DNA of 64,000 nucleotides. It comes from Girardinichthys multiradiatus (lineage: Eukaryota > Chordata > Actinopteri > Cyprinodontiformes > Goodeidae). A program made the translations under genes and the position numbers. Every line of letters begins with the position of its first letter. The stretch's first letter is position 1. The DNA lies in contig NC_061804.1 in the NCBI RefSeq assembly GCF_021462225.1, positions 41,913,975 through 41,977,974 on the forward strand, given 5' to 3'. The notes under the pieces are model-generated. The model saw only the letters and a list, made by a program, of their open reading frames with translations. It did no database searches and was not told where the DNA came from. This document shows, piece by piece, positions 44,384-54,689 of the stretch.

Positions 44384-45709
44384 CTAAAAAGTGTCATCAG
44401 TAGAAAGGCTGTTCTTAAGCTTCTCACTGTAGCTTCTCTTAGCTGCTTTGATCTCCTTTGTTAGTCTGTTCCTGGCCTGCCTGTACCGCGCCCAATCTCC
44501 ACTGCTGTGAGGTTCTTCCTTTTCCCTGCACAGATTCCTGAGGTGTGGAGTAAACTTATTGTTCCCAAAGGTGCAGAAGGTCTTGGTCTGCACACACATG
44601 TCCTCACAGAAACTGATATATGATGTCACCACATCAGTTAGTTGGTTTAAGTCAGTGGCTGAGGTTTCAAAAACAGTCCAGTCTGTGCATTCAAAGCAGG
44701 CCTGTAGCATCTGCTTTGATTCCTCAGTCCACTTCTTAACAGTGTGAACCTTGGGTTTGGAAGCTCTTAGGTCTGTAGGTTGGGATGAGGTGGATTAGAT
44801 AATGATCTGAAAAACCCAGAGCAGCCCTGGTAACAGCATGATATGAGTCCTTTAAAGCTGTGTAACAATGGTCCAGTGTGTTTTTGTCTCTGGTGGGACA
44901 CTTAATATGCTGTCTGTATTTGGGGAGTTCATTTGAGAGGTCTGCGCTGTTAAAATCTCCCAGTATTATGATGAAAGAGTCCATGTATTTTTTCTCCACG
45001 TCTGTAATCAACTCAGCAAGATGTTTTTCAGCAGCAGAAGTGCAGCCATGCGGTGGAAAATATGAGACGATTATTATAAACGAGGAAAACTCTCTCAGTG
45101 AATAAAACGGTTTACAGATTATGGAAAATGACTCCAGATCCGGGCTTCATGTTTTTCCCAGCACTTTTACGTCTCTGTACCAACCTTCATTTATATAAAA
45201 GCAGATTCCTCCTCCTCGTCTCTTCCCCGATAGCTCCGCGCTGCGATCCGCTCTGAACAGCTGGAAGTCCGGCATCAGCGGGATGTTTTCACTCAGCCAT
45301 GTCTCGGTGAAGCAGAGAACCGCTGATCCGCGGAGGTCCGTGTTTTTACCGGTGAGGAGAAGCAGCTCGTCCATCTTGTTGTTGAGAAAGCGGACATTTG
45401 CCAGGTGGTTTGAAGGCAGTGGTGTGCGAAGTCCTCTTTTGCGGAGCTTTACCAGCGCGCAAGCACCCTTTCCCCTCCGCCGGATCGGAGCAGGATCCCA
45501 TATAGAGCCGCAGCTCCGCTTGCCAGGAGCTCAGTGAACCTCAGATCGATGAAAGATGGTGAAAAAAAACCAAGAGAGGACTCTCTGATGTTGAGAAGTT
45601 CCTCTCTGCTGAATGAGACCACAGGATTGTGGCTTGAAAAACATAAAAACACACAAAATACAAAAACAAAGAGAGAGCGAAGCTCCGAGGCTGCCATCGT
45701 TGGCGCCAT
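44384..45709 (-). pseudogene. LINE endonuclease and linker, frameshifted
   Basis: Starting at the ATG at 45709, the frame passes MAASELRSLFVF. After a shift, 45374-45147 gives MDELLLLTGKN, LCFTETWLSENIPL and RRGGGICFYIN, the N-terminal half of an APE endonuclease. Segment 45011-44736 gives IIILGDFNSADL and GFSDHYLIHLIP, the catalytic Asp/Asn and closing Asp-His. Segment 44710-44384 is the helical linker (DWARYRQARNRLTKEIKAAK). At least three frame changes separate these, so the gene is dead although all motifs can be read. Confidence 0.88.
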
Positions 45710-45945
45710 CTTGGTGTATATATAAGAACGTGAAATAAAAAGAGCTTAAAATGAGAAACGGGGTTAAAAAATAAAAGTTACTGAAACACGTAAAGTAGCT
45801 TTACAAAATAAAAGTATCACAAAATAAAACTGCATTATGAAATAATTAAATAAATCTTTAAGTAAATGTTTTATTTCATGGGGATATTTATTTTATGGAA
45901 TATTTATTAATAATTCATCAATAGCAGTATTTATTTATTTAATTT

Positions 45946-46037
45946 TGAATGAAACGGCTCTCCATACTCACACACACATTATATATATATATATATATAT
46001 ATAATGTGTGTGTGAGTATGGAGAGCCGTTTCATTCA
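45946..46037. repeat. Perfect 92-bp palindrome with (TA)n centre
   Basis: Both 46-base halves are exact inverse complements: GAATGAAACGGCTCTCCATA, a (CA)n stretch and ATTATATA, then the mirror. The centre is about 28 bases of TA. There is no spacer, so it can extrude as a cruciform. It starts about 225 bp beyond the 5' end of the LINE. Confidence 0.97.
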
Positions 46038-46202
46038 GGCATGCAGACACCTGCAGGGTTTGCCCTAACCGACACTTTTCGAACAGTTTCGAACTGTAAA
46101 ATCAAAGCTGGACTCCTACAAACCCTTACAGTTTGCAACTACAATTTACCTGGACTCATGAAATCCCCAGATATACAAACATCTGCCCGGGTTCCCTAAA
46201 TC

Positions 46203-46231
46203 CTTCTGTGTAGTTCCGAACTACACAGAAG
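46203..46231. repeat. 29-bp hairpin
   Basis: CTTCTGTGTAGTTC and GAACTACACAGAAG form a 14-bp perfect stem around a single base. It lies 166 bp right of the large palindrome. Confidence 0.9.
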
Positions 46232-46499
46232 TAGTTATACCCCCTCATAACCCCACAGTATGAGGTTATACTAGGTACAGCTAGTACAGCTAGTACACAA
46301 AGTAATGCAACTTTAATGATGTATAATTACAAAGATTAAAATCATCATACAAATCGCATTTTTCTAAAAGATATCTACAAAGTTGGACCCTGATTAAAAT
46401 GGCTTATGGTACAGACACAACTATAAACTATTTAATCCTAAAAAATAAAGTCTAGAAAACAACTGGATGTTATATATGGGAAGGAAAAGTGGACGAAAT

Positions 46500-47505
46500 C
46501 CACTTTTCCTTCCTGATGAGGGAAAAGAAAGCACACCCTATCATTCAATCACATTTAATGTCATCTACAGCACCAGTAACTTGTAGTAATCATTTCATCA
46601 GAATCTCTCTCACATCTTTGTGGAGCGTTTGTGGCCCACTCTTCACAACATTGCTTCAGAACATTGAGGTTTGGGGACATTTATTTCTGCAAACACTCTT
46701 AAGGTCCCAGCACAACATTTAATTCTGGTTAAGCGTTGGGATTTGAATAAGCCATAGTAGCATCATAACTCTCCTTTTCCAGCCATTCTACTGTAGATCT
46801 GCTGCTGTGTTTGGGATTATTGTCCTGTCGATGTAGATAACATAGTTTGGACAAAGTTTTAGCTGTCAGACTGATGGCCAAACATTTGACTCTTTAATAC
46901 TTTGGTATACAGGGGTGTTCATGGTCCAGTCAATAGCTACCTTGGTTGTGCTGCTGCAGAACAAGCCCATCTCATCAGTCCTTCACCTCCATGCTTGACA
47001 ACTGTTATGAGGTGTGCATAATGGCCACACATCTCTACTTTGATCGCATCTTTGAAAAGGTTATTGTTCCAGACATTTTGTGGTTCATTCAGTTGGAACT
47101 TTGCAAACATAACTCATGCTGTTCCATACTTTTTGGAGAAAAAAGGGCTCCTTCCAGAAACCCTTTCAAACAAGTATGACTGGTTCAGTCTTTTTCTAAT
47201 TACAGTGTTATGAACCTGAGCATTTCACATGCTAACCTGGGCCTATAATAGGTCTGAGGTCTTAAATGGAGTTCTTGCTTTTTTATAGTTTGTCTTAGCA
47301 TTGGACATTATTTTGTTACAAATACTTATGGGCTTCTGTAAGACCAGTACTCAAGTCAAAGGTGACCAATATTTGGTCACCTTTAGACAGTCTGAAATTT
47401 GTAAGACTCATACATTTATACAGATGGTCACACTTACTTAGTTAGGTGTATTTGATTAGCATCATCTGCCTGCTGCTGCTTACTAAAATCCTTTGGATCA
47501 TTAAA
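46500..47505 (-). pseudogene. Tc1-like element fossil, another family
   Basis: On the plus strand the text follows the inverse of a Tc1-type transposase gene: GTGTTTGGGATTATTGTCCTG (the DNDPKH region), GCAGAACAAGCCCATCTCAT and CTCCATGCTTGACAACTG. The subterminal region comes next (GGTCACACTTACTTAGTTAG, TTGATTAGCATCATCTGCCT). It is heavily diverged and not translatable. A perfect 12-bp stem hairpin lies inside at 47358-47384. Confidence 0.65.
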
Positions 47506-48107
47506 TCCTTTGCATTCTATAATCCTTTTCTTTACCCCATAATTTCATGTAGATAATTGATTACGTTTATCAGCAGCACAACAAATAAGAGTGATATAGT
47601 TAGCACTAACTTACAGCTGGCACTGACAATATATACCATACCCATGCCGTTGTATGTACACTGAGTGGCTCAATGCACCTTGGGGAATTTTCTAGCCAAT
47701 CACAGATATTAAAACATTAAATAAAAAGATCCAACATAGGATATGACAGCTTGTTCCTGTGTTGTTGGTTGTTTTATTATTAATGATGTGTGTTAAAATG
47801 TTACCATTCTTTAAGCCTTATGCAATGCAGTGCAAAGTCAAGCAACAAGTCATAAAGTGCTCCTCTCAGTATGCATGAAGCCCTGCTCTCTATTGTGGAA
47901 ACTCAGGCTTGTCTCTTCTGTATAATAAATTTCTGACGGAGAGCTGGAGAGTACAAAAATAACCTGTACATATGCTGCTCAAGTTTTGCTCACTCACATA
48001 GTGTCACTTATTTTTATATTATCACACATCAGTACCTGATTTCAACATTAACATCAGGGTTAATGTTGAAGGTTATTTTAGATCCACGTCAGCACATGTC
48101 AAATAGT
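47506..48107. other. No recognised feature
   Basis: AT-rich, stop-rich sequence without repeats that I could place. Confidence 0.45.
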
Positions 48108-48460
48108 CAGTCAGTTATCTTCTATACCGCTTCTTCCATAGTGGGTCGCGGGGAAGGTGGTGCCTATCTCCAGCAGTCTATGGGCAGGAGGCGGGGTACA
48201 CCCTGGACAGGTCGCCATTCCCACACACAAACAACCATGCACACACTCAGTCACACACCTAAGGGCAATTTAGAGAGACCAATTAACTTAACAGTCATGT
48301 CTTTGGACTGTGGGAGGAAGCCAGAGTACCTGGGAAGAACCCACGCATGCACAGGCAGAACATGCAAACGCCAGGCAGAAAGACGCAGGCCGGGAGTCGA
48401 ACCCAGGACCTTCTTGCTGCAAGGCAACAGTGCTACCAACTGGCACCACCATGCAGTCCC
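48108..48460 (-). repeat. tRNA-like short interspersed repeat, most complete copy
   Basis: On the minus strand: GGTGCCAGTTGGTAGCACTG (A-box region), AGGTCCTGGGTTCGACTCCC (a good B-box GGTTCGACTCC), then the body with GGTTCTTCCCAGGTACTC and ACCTGTCCAGGGTGTACCCC, ending near a CTATTATGGAAGAAGCGG-like text. About 350 bp; copies or fragments also at 3365, 33208 and 56763. The tRNA-like head supports a SINE identity, though it could be a repeat with an embedded tRNA-like end. Confidence 0.78.
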
Positions 48461-48615
48461 ATGTTAAATAGTGAATGACCTTACTGCATTAGTTTAGAAC
48501 TCAATAAACTTTTAAAATGATACAGAATTAATTTGTGAATAGTTTTACGTTTATATAGCGATTATTTAGTTTTAATGCATTTTCTGCTTAGAATATAACA
48601 AGGCACGTCTTAGAC

Positions 48616-49063
48616 TGTCTCTGTAGTAACTTGTGAATTTATAGCAGAATCAAAAAAGGAATTTAGGCTCAACAGGGTGATGAAGAATGGATGAAAATCA
48701 ACCACAAACGAACAGGGGAACAGGACCAGCAACCGGATACAACAGAGAAACCGGCAGTGAACAATGGGAGCAAAGAAGCCTATATACTGAAAAAAGGGTG
48801 GAGAATGGCTTGAAATCAGGTTAGCTAAAGGCAATTGGAACAGTTAGCCCAGAGCGCAATTGGAACAGTTGTGGAAGTGTGAGAGCAGGAAGGCTGAGGG
48901 AAGGAGACTAATTAAGAGATAATACAGAGGGAGCTTAACCAGACACAAAATCTAGAACTCAAAAAGGCAAAAGTCTAAAACTAACAGAATGAACAGAAAT
49001 GCATAGAAGGAGCACAAGAAATAAGTAAGAAACTAAACACAAAGACGTGTACTGAATGTGACA
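48616..49063 (-). mobile_element. Short solo-LTR-like element
   Basis: It runs TGTCTCTGTAG ... GAATGTGACA (TG...CA), flanked by AGAC at 48612-48615 and 49064-49067. The plus strand is purine-rich like the LTR at 27236-28302, so minus orientation is inferred. 448 bp with no coding content. The 4-bp duplication is short enough that chance cannot be excluded. Confidence 0.6.
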
Positions 49064-49075
49064 AGACCTGAACTT

Positions 49076-49645
49076 CAGGGGTTGGACAATGAAACTGAAA
49101 CACCTGGTTTTAGACCACAATAATTTATTAGTATGGTGTAGGGCCTCCTTTTACGGCCAATACAGCATCAATTCGTCTTGGGAATGACATATACAAGTCC
49201 TGCACAGTGGTCAGAAGGATTTTAAGCCATTCTTCTTGCAGGATAGTGGCCAGGTCACTACGTGATACTGGTGGAGGAAAACGTTTCCTGACTTGCTCCT
49301 CCAAAACACCCCAAAGTAGCTCAATAATATTTAGATCTGGTGACTGTGCAGGCCATGGGAGATGTTCATCTTCACTTTCATGTTCATCAAACCAATCTTT
49401 CACCAGTCTTGCTGTGTGTATTGGTGCATTGTCATCCTGATACATGGCACCGCCTTCAGGATACAATGTTTGGACCATTGGATGCACATGGTCCTCAAGA
49501 ATGGTTCGGTAGTCCTTGGCAGTGCCCTTGTGCCCATCTAGCACAAGTATTGGGCCAAGGGAATGCCATGATATGGCAGCCCAAACCATCACTGATCCAC
49601 CCCCATGCTTCACTCTGGGCATGCAACTGTAGGATCTCTGCTTTT
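49076..49645 (-). pseudogene. Tc1-like element copy B, 5'-truncated
   Basis: Starts at CAGGGGTTGGACAATG. The minus strand reads PRVKHGGGSVMVWAAISWHS, YQDDNAPIHTARLVKDWFDE (catalytic Asp) and SPDLNIIELLWGVLEE (Glu) in one open frame of 164 codons ending at 49128. The first catalytic Asp, the HTH and the right end are missing. At 49628 the family sequence is replaced by TGTAGGATCTCTGCT, the same 15 bases that begin the LTR inserted in copy D. Confidence 0.9.
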
Positions 49646-49771
49646 TTATGCACTGTCTGAAAACTTGGATAGCTCACTTCTTCTTGGGGCAATCTAAACT
49701 TTGATCTAAATGAAGAAACAGATAGGCTGAGCACAACAGGGACTCAGCGCAGTTGGCAATCCATAAATATA

Positions 49772-50265
49772 CAAGGGTTGGACAATGAAACTGAAACACC
49801 TGGTTTTAGACCACAATAATTTATTAGTATGGTGTATTGCCTCCTTTTGCAGCCAATCCAGCGTCAACTCGTCTTGAGAATGACATATACAAGTCCTGCA
49901 CAGTGGTCAGAGGGATTTTAAGCCATTCTTCTTGCAGGATAGTGGCCAGGTCACTACGTGATACTGGTGGAGAAAAACGTTTCCTGACTTGCTCCTCCAA
50001 AACACCCCAAAGTGGCTCAATAATATTTAGATCTGGTGACTGTGCAGGCCATGGGAGATGTTCAACTTCACTTTCATGTTCATCAAACCAATCTTTCACC
50101 AGTCTTGCTGTGTGTATTGGTGCATTGTCATCCTGATACATGGCACCACCTTCAGGATACAATGTTTGAACCATTGGATGCACATGGTCCTCAAGAATGG
50201 TTCGGTAGTCCTTGGCAGTGACGCGCCCATCTAGCACAAGTATTGGGCCAAGGGAATGCCATGAT
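49772..50265 (-). pseudogene. Tc1-like element copy C, 5'-truncated
   Basis: Begins CAAGGGTTGGACAATG after a TA (49770-49771) and breaks off at CCATGATATG near 50265. The open minus frame includes YQDDNAPIHTARLVKDWFDE and SPDLNIIEPLWGVLEE. It is in the same orientation as copy B, 126 bp away, but truncated at a different point. Confidence 0.9.
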
Positions 50266-50449
50266 ATGTTTGATTTTTGATGGGACTGTGTTCTATGAGA
50301 ACCTGACAGAACTAAAAAACTTTCAATCCTGGAATCCCTAATTCTCTTTTTCTTCTCCAAACCTTTCCTTTATTGTTAGGTCTGGTGTTTTCAGATCGTG
50401 AAACTTGGTGTTTGAATTTCAGAGAGAAATAGAGAAACATTTCAACTTT

Positions 50450-50740
50450 TGATAAATTTGTAATTTGACCAGACCCAAATGCAGAGATGAGGAAAGCAAT
50501 CACATAGGAGTTAAGAGTTTTTAATAAATGTCCACAACACTGACAAATTGACGGAACAGGCAAAACATATAGGAAGCATGGCTGGGAAACAGAAGGATAT
50601 GACAAGTTCGAAAAAGACTAAGCAGCTTATAACTGCTGGGGAGGTCATTCCTAAATGAGAACCAGGGAGGCTGATCAACATGTTGCAGTGCAGCTGAGGA
50701 AGGAATGTGCACAGAATGAATCCAGATCTGGGAAAACTAA
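50450..50740 (-). repeat. LTR-like fragment
   Basis: Purine-rich plus strand opening TTGACCAGACCCAAATGCAG, then TTTTTAATAAATGTCCACAA, a layout seen at the 3' side of the LTRs at 27236 and 36299. It is abruptly followed at about 50745 by the retroposon tail repeat. No terminal pair. Confidence 0.4.
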
Positions 50741-50744
50741 ATGA

Positions 50745-51060
50745 GCATAACATGCATGCTCAGTATGAGGGATTGCTGCAAAGTCAACGCCAGTGACTCT
50801 CCACTGTTGCTACATCCTCATCCAGGAGGAGTGAATGCTGCAAGTCACTGACTCAATGCAATCTGCTGGGTTTCCTTAGATATAAAAACTTTTAACCAAT
50901 TTGAATAATAAACTGAATCTGACTGCACTGTTCAATGGTTAGGATTAATTGGAATGTATGAACCTAACTTGAAATCTGTATGATTCGATTAAATTGACTT
51001 TGTGAAGTGCCTTAACACATGTGTTGTGAATTGGTGCTATATAAATAAAACTGAAAAACT
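50745..51060 (+). repeat. Fish retroposon tail repeat (copy B)
   Basis: CATGCTCAGTATGAGGGATT, GGAGGAGTGAATGCTGCAAG, CAATCTGCTGGGTTTCCTTA, GGATTAATTGGAATGTATGA and GTGCTATATAAATAAAACTG occur in order. A longer version of 17403-17660. Non-coding, with a likely retroposon 3' end. Confidence 0.65.
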
Positions 51061-51789
51061 GAACTGAAAACTGAGAATGGTACACACTACACAATTTTTT
51101 GCCCATTTTCCCCCACAATTCCCAGTTGGAAATGTCTGGGTGATTTGGCAAAGCAATCTGTTAGAGTGGGCAGAGGTGAAGACTGGAGCCTGCAAGTGTG
51201 TAAAGGAAACAAACCGAACCCAACCTCAGTTGAAGTTAATGAAAGCCTAGTTGGGTCGTGTGAACTGATTACCAACCCAACTGCAAACACATCTTGCCAA
51301 GAGTCTATAAAAAATAGAGACATAACATCAGCTGAGGGCATTTTTAGTTTTTTGTTTGGATTTTGGAAATGTTTGTAAATATACAACATCAAAATCATAA
51401 ACACATAACAGCAGTGGGCATATTACAAACTATCAATTAACTAATTACAGCTTTAGATTGAGGAGAACACATAATGATAAAATAGAAGCAAAATACTGAA
51501 AAACAATTACACACAGGCAACAAAGGGAAGACACTCAGATATACTGTATGTCTAAAATAAATATTAAAGGGTATTATTAAAATTAATCAATTATTAAATT
51601 AAAAAAGTTTAGCTATTAATAAAATAACAACAGTTCACCTTACTAGAGGTTTAGTTGGGTTTTAGTTTCATAGAATCAACATTTATGGATAGAAAACCTT
51701 ATATTTAGAACTGAGTTATTTATCATAATTTATACATTTTGCAATCCTGTCCAAACATTATAGTGCTGTCTGTAAAGTAATGAGAAGTC
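51061..51789. other. No recognised feature
   Basis: AT-rich; a 105-codon minus frame (51404-51087) has no recognised motif. Confidence 0.45.
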
Positions 51790-52092
51790 AAGGGCTTAAA
51801 TACTAAGGTAGGGGTAGAAGTAGACAAAGAAACCAGATGATATAATCAGAGGAAATGAGAAACCACTGAGACAGAGGGAAAGCAGAGAAACTGAGGGGAG
51901 AAAACGAAGTTACATGAGTGGAGCAGAACACAAGGAAATAAACTAGAAACCTAGGCACAAAGGAATGAACAAAGAATCCAAAATAATTATGAACACTGAC
52001 TATGGCAAGAACAGAAAATACATAAATAAACAAGGAAATGGTGAGGACACAAAACCGTAATCTAACATAACCATAACCCAAGGATCATAACA
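51790..52092 (-). repeat. LTR 5' part, fragment
   Basis: Read on the minus strand it begins TGTTATGATCCTTGGGTTAT and is pyrimidine-rich, as in the LTRs at 27236 and 52705. The AATAAA part and 3' terminus are absent. It seems cut off at about 51790. Confidence 0.5.
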
Positions 52093-52165
52093 CAAATATT
52101 GAAAGTCATTATCAGTAAAAAAACAATGTTTCAAAACCTTAACTTGAACAATACAAAACAAATTA

Positions 52166-52207
52166 TTTTATTCTATTCTATTCTATTCTATTTTATTCTA
52201 TTCTATT
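52166..52207 (+). repeat. (ATTCT)n microsatellite
   Basis: About eight units of TTCTA with one T-rich interruption. Confidence 0.95.
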
Positions 52208-52704
52208 GAAAACTGGTGGTTCCTGGCTTTCTCCTGAGCATTCTACTTAATCACCTTTCTTCTGAGTCTGGTATCTTCCTGATGTTGGAGAAGTGGTGTA
52301 GGTATGTCCAGTTCTTTCAACTTCATGATACTGGAATCTGTAGTGGTTCAGAAAAGGCTTCGAAAAACGTTCCTAGCTTCAGTAAATTTACAATTCTCCT
52401 TCTTAGATCTTTACAGAATTCTTAAGGCTTTGGCATTGTTCTACTGTTCTACTGAGTAGTTTTATGCTGCCAAAACAACCGGTAACAATCGGTATTAGGT
52501 ACAGATACTCAAGACATTTTAAAATCTAAAAATGATTGGATATACAGGGGTTGGACAATGAAACTGAAACACCTGGTTTTAGACCATAATAATTTATTAG
52601 TATGGTGTAGGGCCTCCTTTTGCGGCCAATACAGCGTCAATTCGTCTTGGGAATGACATATACAAGTCCTGATCCACCCCCATGCTTCACTCTGGGCATG
52701 CAAC

Positions 52705-53132
52705 TGTAGGATCTCTGCTCCTCCCCTTCTTGTTGGTTTTGGCAGCTCATTGTCTGCAGCTGCAACACATTCTCCTAATGAGCTCATGGGCTTCTTAAGG
52801 TAGCTGCTGATACAGACCTTTGCTGGAACATAACCTCAGTTATGTGGACTCCTGTCTGTCTGCCTGTCGACCTGCCTATCTGCCTGCCAACATCTGATAA
52901 TAGTCCTTCTTAAGGACTGCACTGTAAATATTCTCATCACCAGTACTCTCTCTTTCTCCTTGGATTCCTGGGTTTACCTCCTCCTCCTCTTGCTTCTGGA
53001 CAACTCCAACTCAAGATTCCTTAAACAAAGTCTACAGTAGAAATAAACCTCATTTACCGTCTTATCCTGTGTGCTGAGTCTGTTTCATCCTCTGGTTTTG
53101 TTCTAATTCGACTATCTAAGCAATTCATGATA
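52705..53132 (+). mobile_element. Solo LTR nested in Tc1 copy D
   Basis: TGTAGGATCTCTGC ... ATTCATGATA, flanked by GCAAC at 52700-52704 and 53133-53137. The terminal CA is TA, a probable transition. The pyrimidine-rich plus strand and AATAAACCTCATTTACCG at about 53041 indicate plus orientation. The Tc1 family sequence is collinear once this block and one GCAAC are removed. Confidence 0.8.
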
Positions 53133-53139
53133 GCAACAG

Positions 53140-53672
53140 TCTGGGTGGTACGCTTCTTTGGGGTTTCTCCACACCATAACTCTCCCGGATGTGGGGAAAA
53201 CAGTAAAGGTGGACTCATCAGAGAACAATACATGTTTCACATTGTCCACAGCCCAAGATGTGCACTCCTTGCATCATTGAAACCAACGTTTGGCATTGGC
53301 ATGAGTGACCAAAGGTATGGCTATAGCAGCCCGGCCGTGTATATTGACCGTGTGGAGCTCCCGACCGACAGTTCTGGTGGAAACAGGAGAGTTGAGGTGC
53401 ACATTTAATTCTGCCGTGGTTTGGGCAGCCGTGGTTTTAGGTTTTTTGGATACAATCCGGGTTAGCACCCGAACATCCCTTTCAGACAGCTTCCTCTTGC
53501 GTCCACAGTTAATCCTGTTGGATGTGGTTTGTCCTTCTTGGTGGTATGCTGACATTACCCTGGATACCGTGGCTCTTGATACATCACAAAGACTTGCTGT
53601 CTTGGTCACAGATGCGCCAGCAAGACGTGCACCAACAATTTGTCCTCTTTTGAACTCTGGTATGTCACCCAT
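53140..53672 (-). pseudogene. Tc1-like transposase N-terminal half (copy D)
   Basis: From the ATG at 53672 the frame reads MGDIPEFKRGQIVGARLAGA, a helix-turn-helix (SVTKTASLCDVSRATVSRVM), a second one (KPKTTAAQTTAELN), and STRTVGRELHTVN, open for 132 codons to 53274. Past a stop the coding continues toward the first catalytic region (FSDESTFTVFP near 53195) in a shifted frame. This is the only copy in the window with the DNA-binding domain of this family and shows what is missing at 20.4 kb. Confidence 0.9.
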
Positions 53673-53859
53673 AATGTTGTGTGCATTTCAATATTTTGAG
53701 CAAAACTGTGCTCTTACCCTGCTCATTGAACCTTCACACTCTGCTCTTACTGGTGCAATGTGCAATCAATAAAGACTGGCTACCAGGCTGGTCCAATTTA
53801 GCCATGAAACCTCCCACACTAAAATGACAGGTGTTTCAGTTTCATTGTCCAACCCCTTA

Positions 53860-54689
53860 CAACAGAGAGGAGTAGCCTGGAATATTGAAATCTAACTATT
53901 TATTTGAAATATAAAGTTGTTTCTCCAGACAGTGACATTTGACTGTGAATGTAATTGGACTTGATCTCATCCAGACGCAATCATCAAGCGGTCTGTTTTC
54001 TTCCTTTATACATCATCAGGAAGAAATCTTCTGCAAATTACCTGTGGGCTTAGTATGAGATCCTAATGAGGACTTTAATAAATGTTTGCACAAGAGACAT
54101 ATTCCATCTAACCAAGGATCGCTGTTTCCAGCTGCTGTGATGTGAAAAGCCTTTTTGAGGGTCATGCAGCCCTTCTGTCCCAGAATAATGATGTTCTCAA
54201 TCTAATCACAGAGGGAATACACATTCTTTCCCTGTGGAACTGAAAAAAAGTTATCTGTGATCTCTCTCTGTTCAATCAGCCATCACTCTCAAGACCTTTA
54301 TTCAGTATTAAAGACAAGACCTTAAATATCTTTCTGTAGCTGCACAAAATACATTTGTTCGGGCTTAGGAAAACCAAGAAATCACTGCTTCAGAAATCAA
54401 ACATTTTTATTTCCCATGAGCTCCACCCATTCAGCAGGAAAGAAACATTTAGCATAGGTATACATTTCTTTACACTTTGCTACCAAGTATTCATGTATTC
54501 TTGGAATATTTTAAAAGCTTTTTGATTAATAGTTTTTCTGCCTTTTTGATATTTGAAATGCATTTTATTGAGTCACGAGCTTCTTGTTATTTGTTCTCAT
54601 TATTTTGTCTCTTTTTCACTGATTTTTATTTCTTCATTTTGCACTCTGTGGAGTATGTATTTAGAAAACCAGACATAATTGGAGAGGTT
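53860..54689. other. No recognised feature
   Basis: AT-rich; no coding or terminal motifs recognised. Confidence 0.45.

Larger units (their letters stand above)
42625..45720 (-). mobile_element. Near full-length APE-type LINE (CR1/L2/Rex1 group)
   Basis: About 3.1 kb on the minus strand. The 5' end has CACCAAGATGGCGCCAACGA near 45715, followed by endonuclease, linker, reverse transcriptase and a short 3' end with TTGGCAATAAAGCTGATTCT and a TGATT-type terminus at about 42625. Family assignment within the CR1/L2/Rex1-Babar cluster is uncertain. It is the best-preserved LINE in the window. Confidence 0.85.
52545..53857 (-). mobile_element. Tc1-like element copy D with internal deletion and LTR
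   Basis: Both ends are present: CAGGGGTTGGACAATG after TA at 52543-52544, and the inverse (TTCATTGTCCAACCCC) ending at about 53857, where the terminal G is changed or lost. Relative to copy B, about 400 bp of catalytic coding is missing at 52671 with CTG at the junction. A 428-bp LTR sits at 52705-53132. Confidence 0.88.

Noticed and set aside
48108..48460. A functional tRNA gene
   Set aside because: The B-box-like GGTTCGACTCC is present, but no cloverleaf with paired acceptor and anticodon stems can be drawn; the repeat recurs as a SINE-like element.
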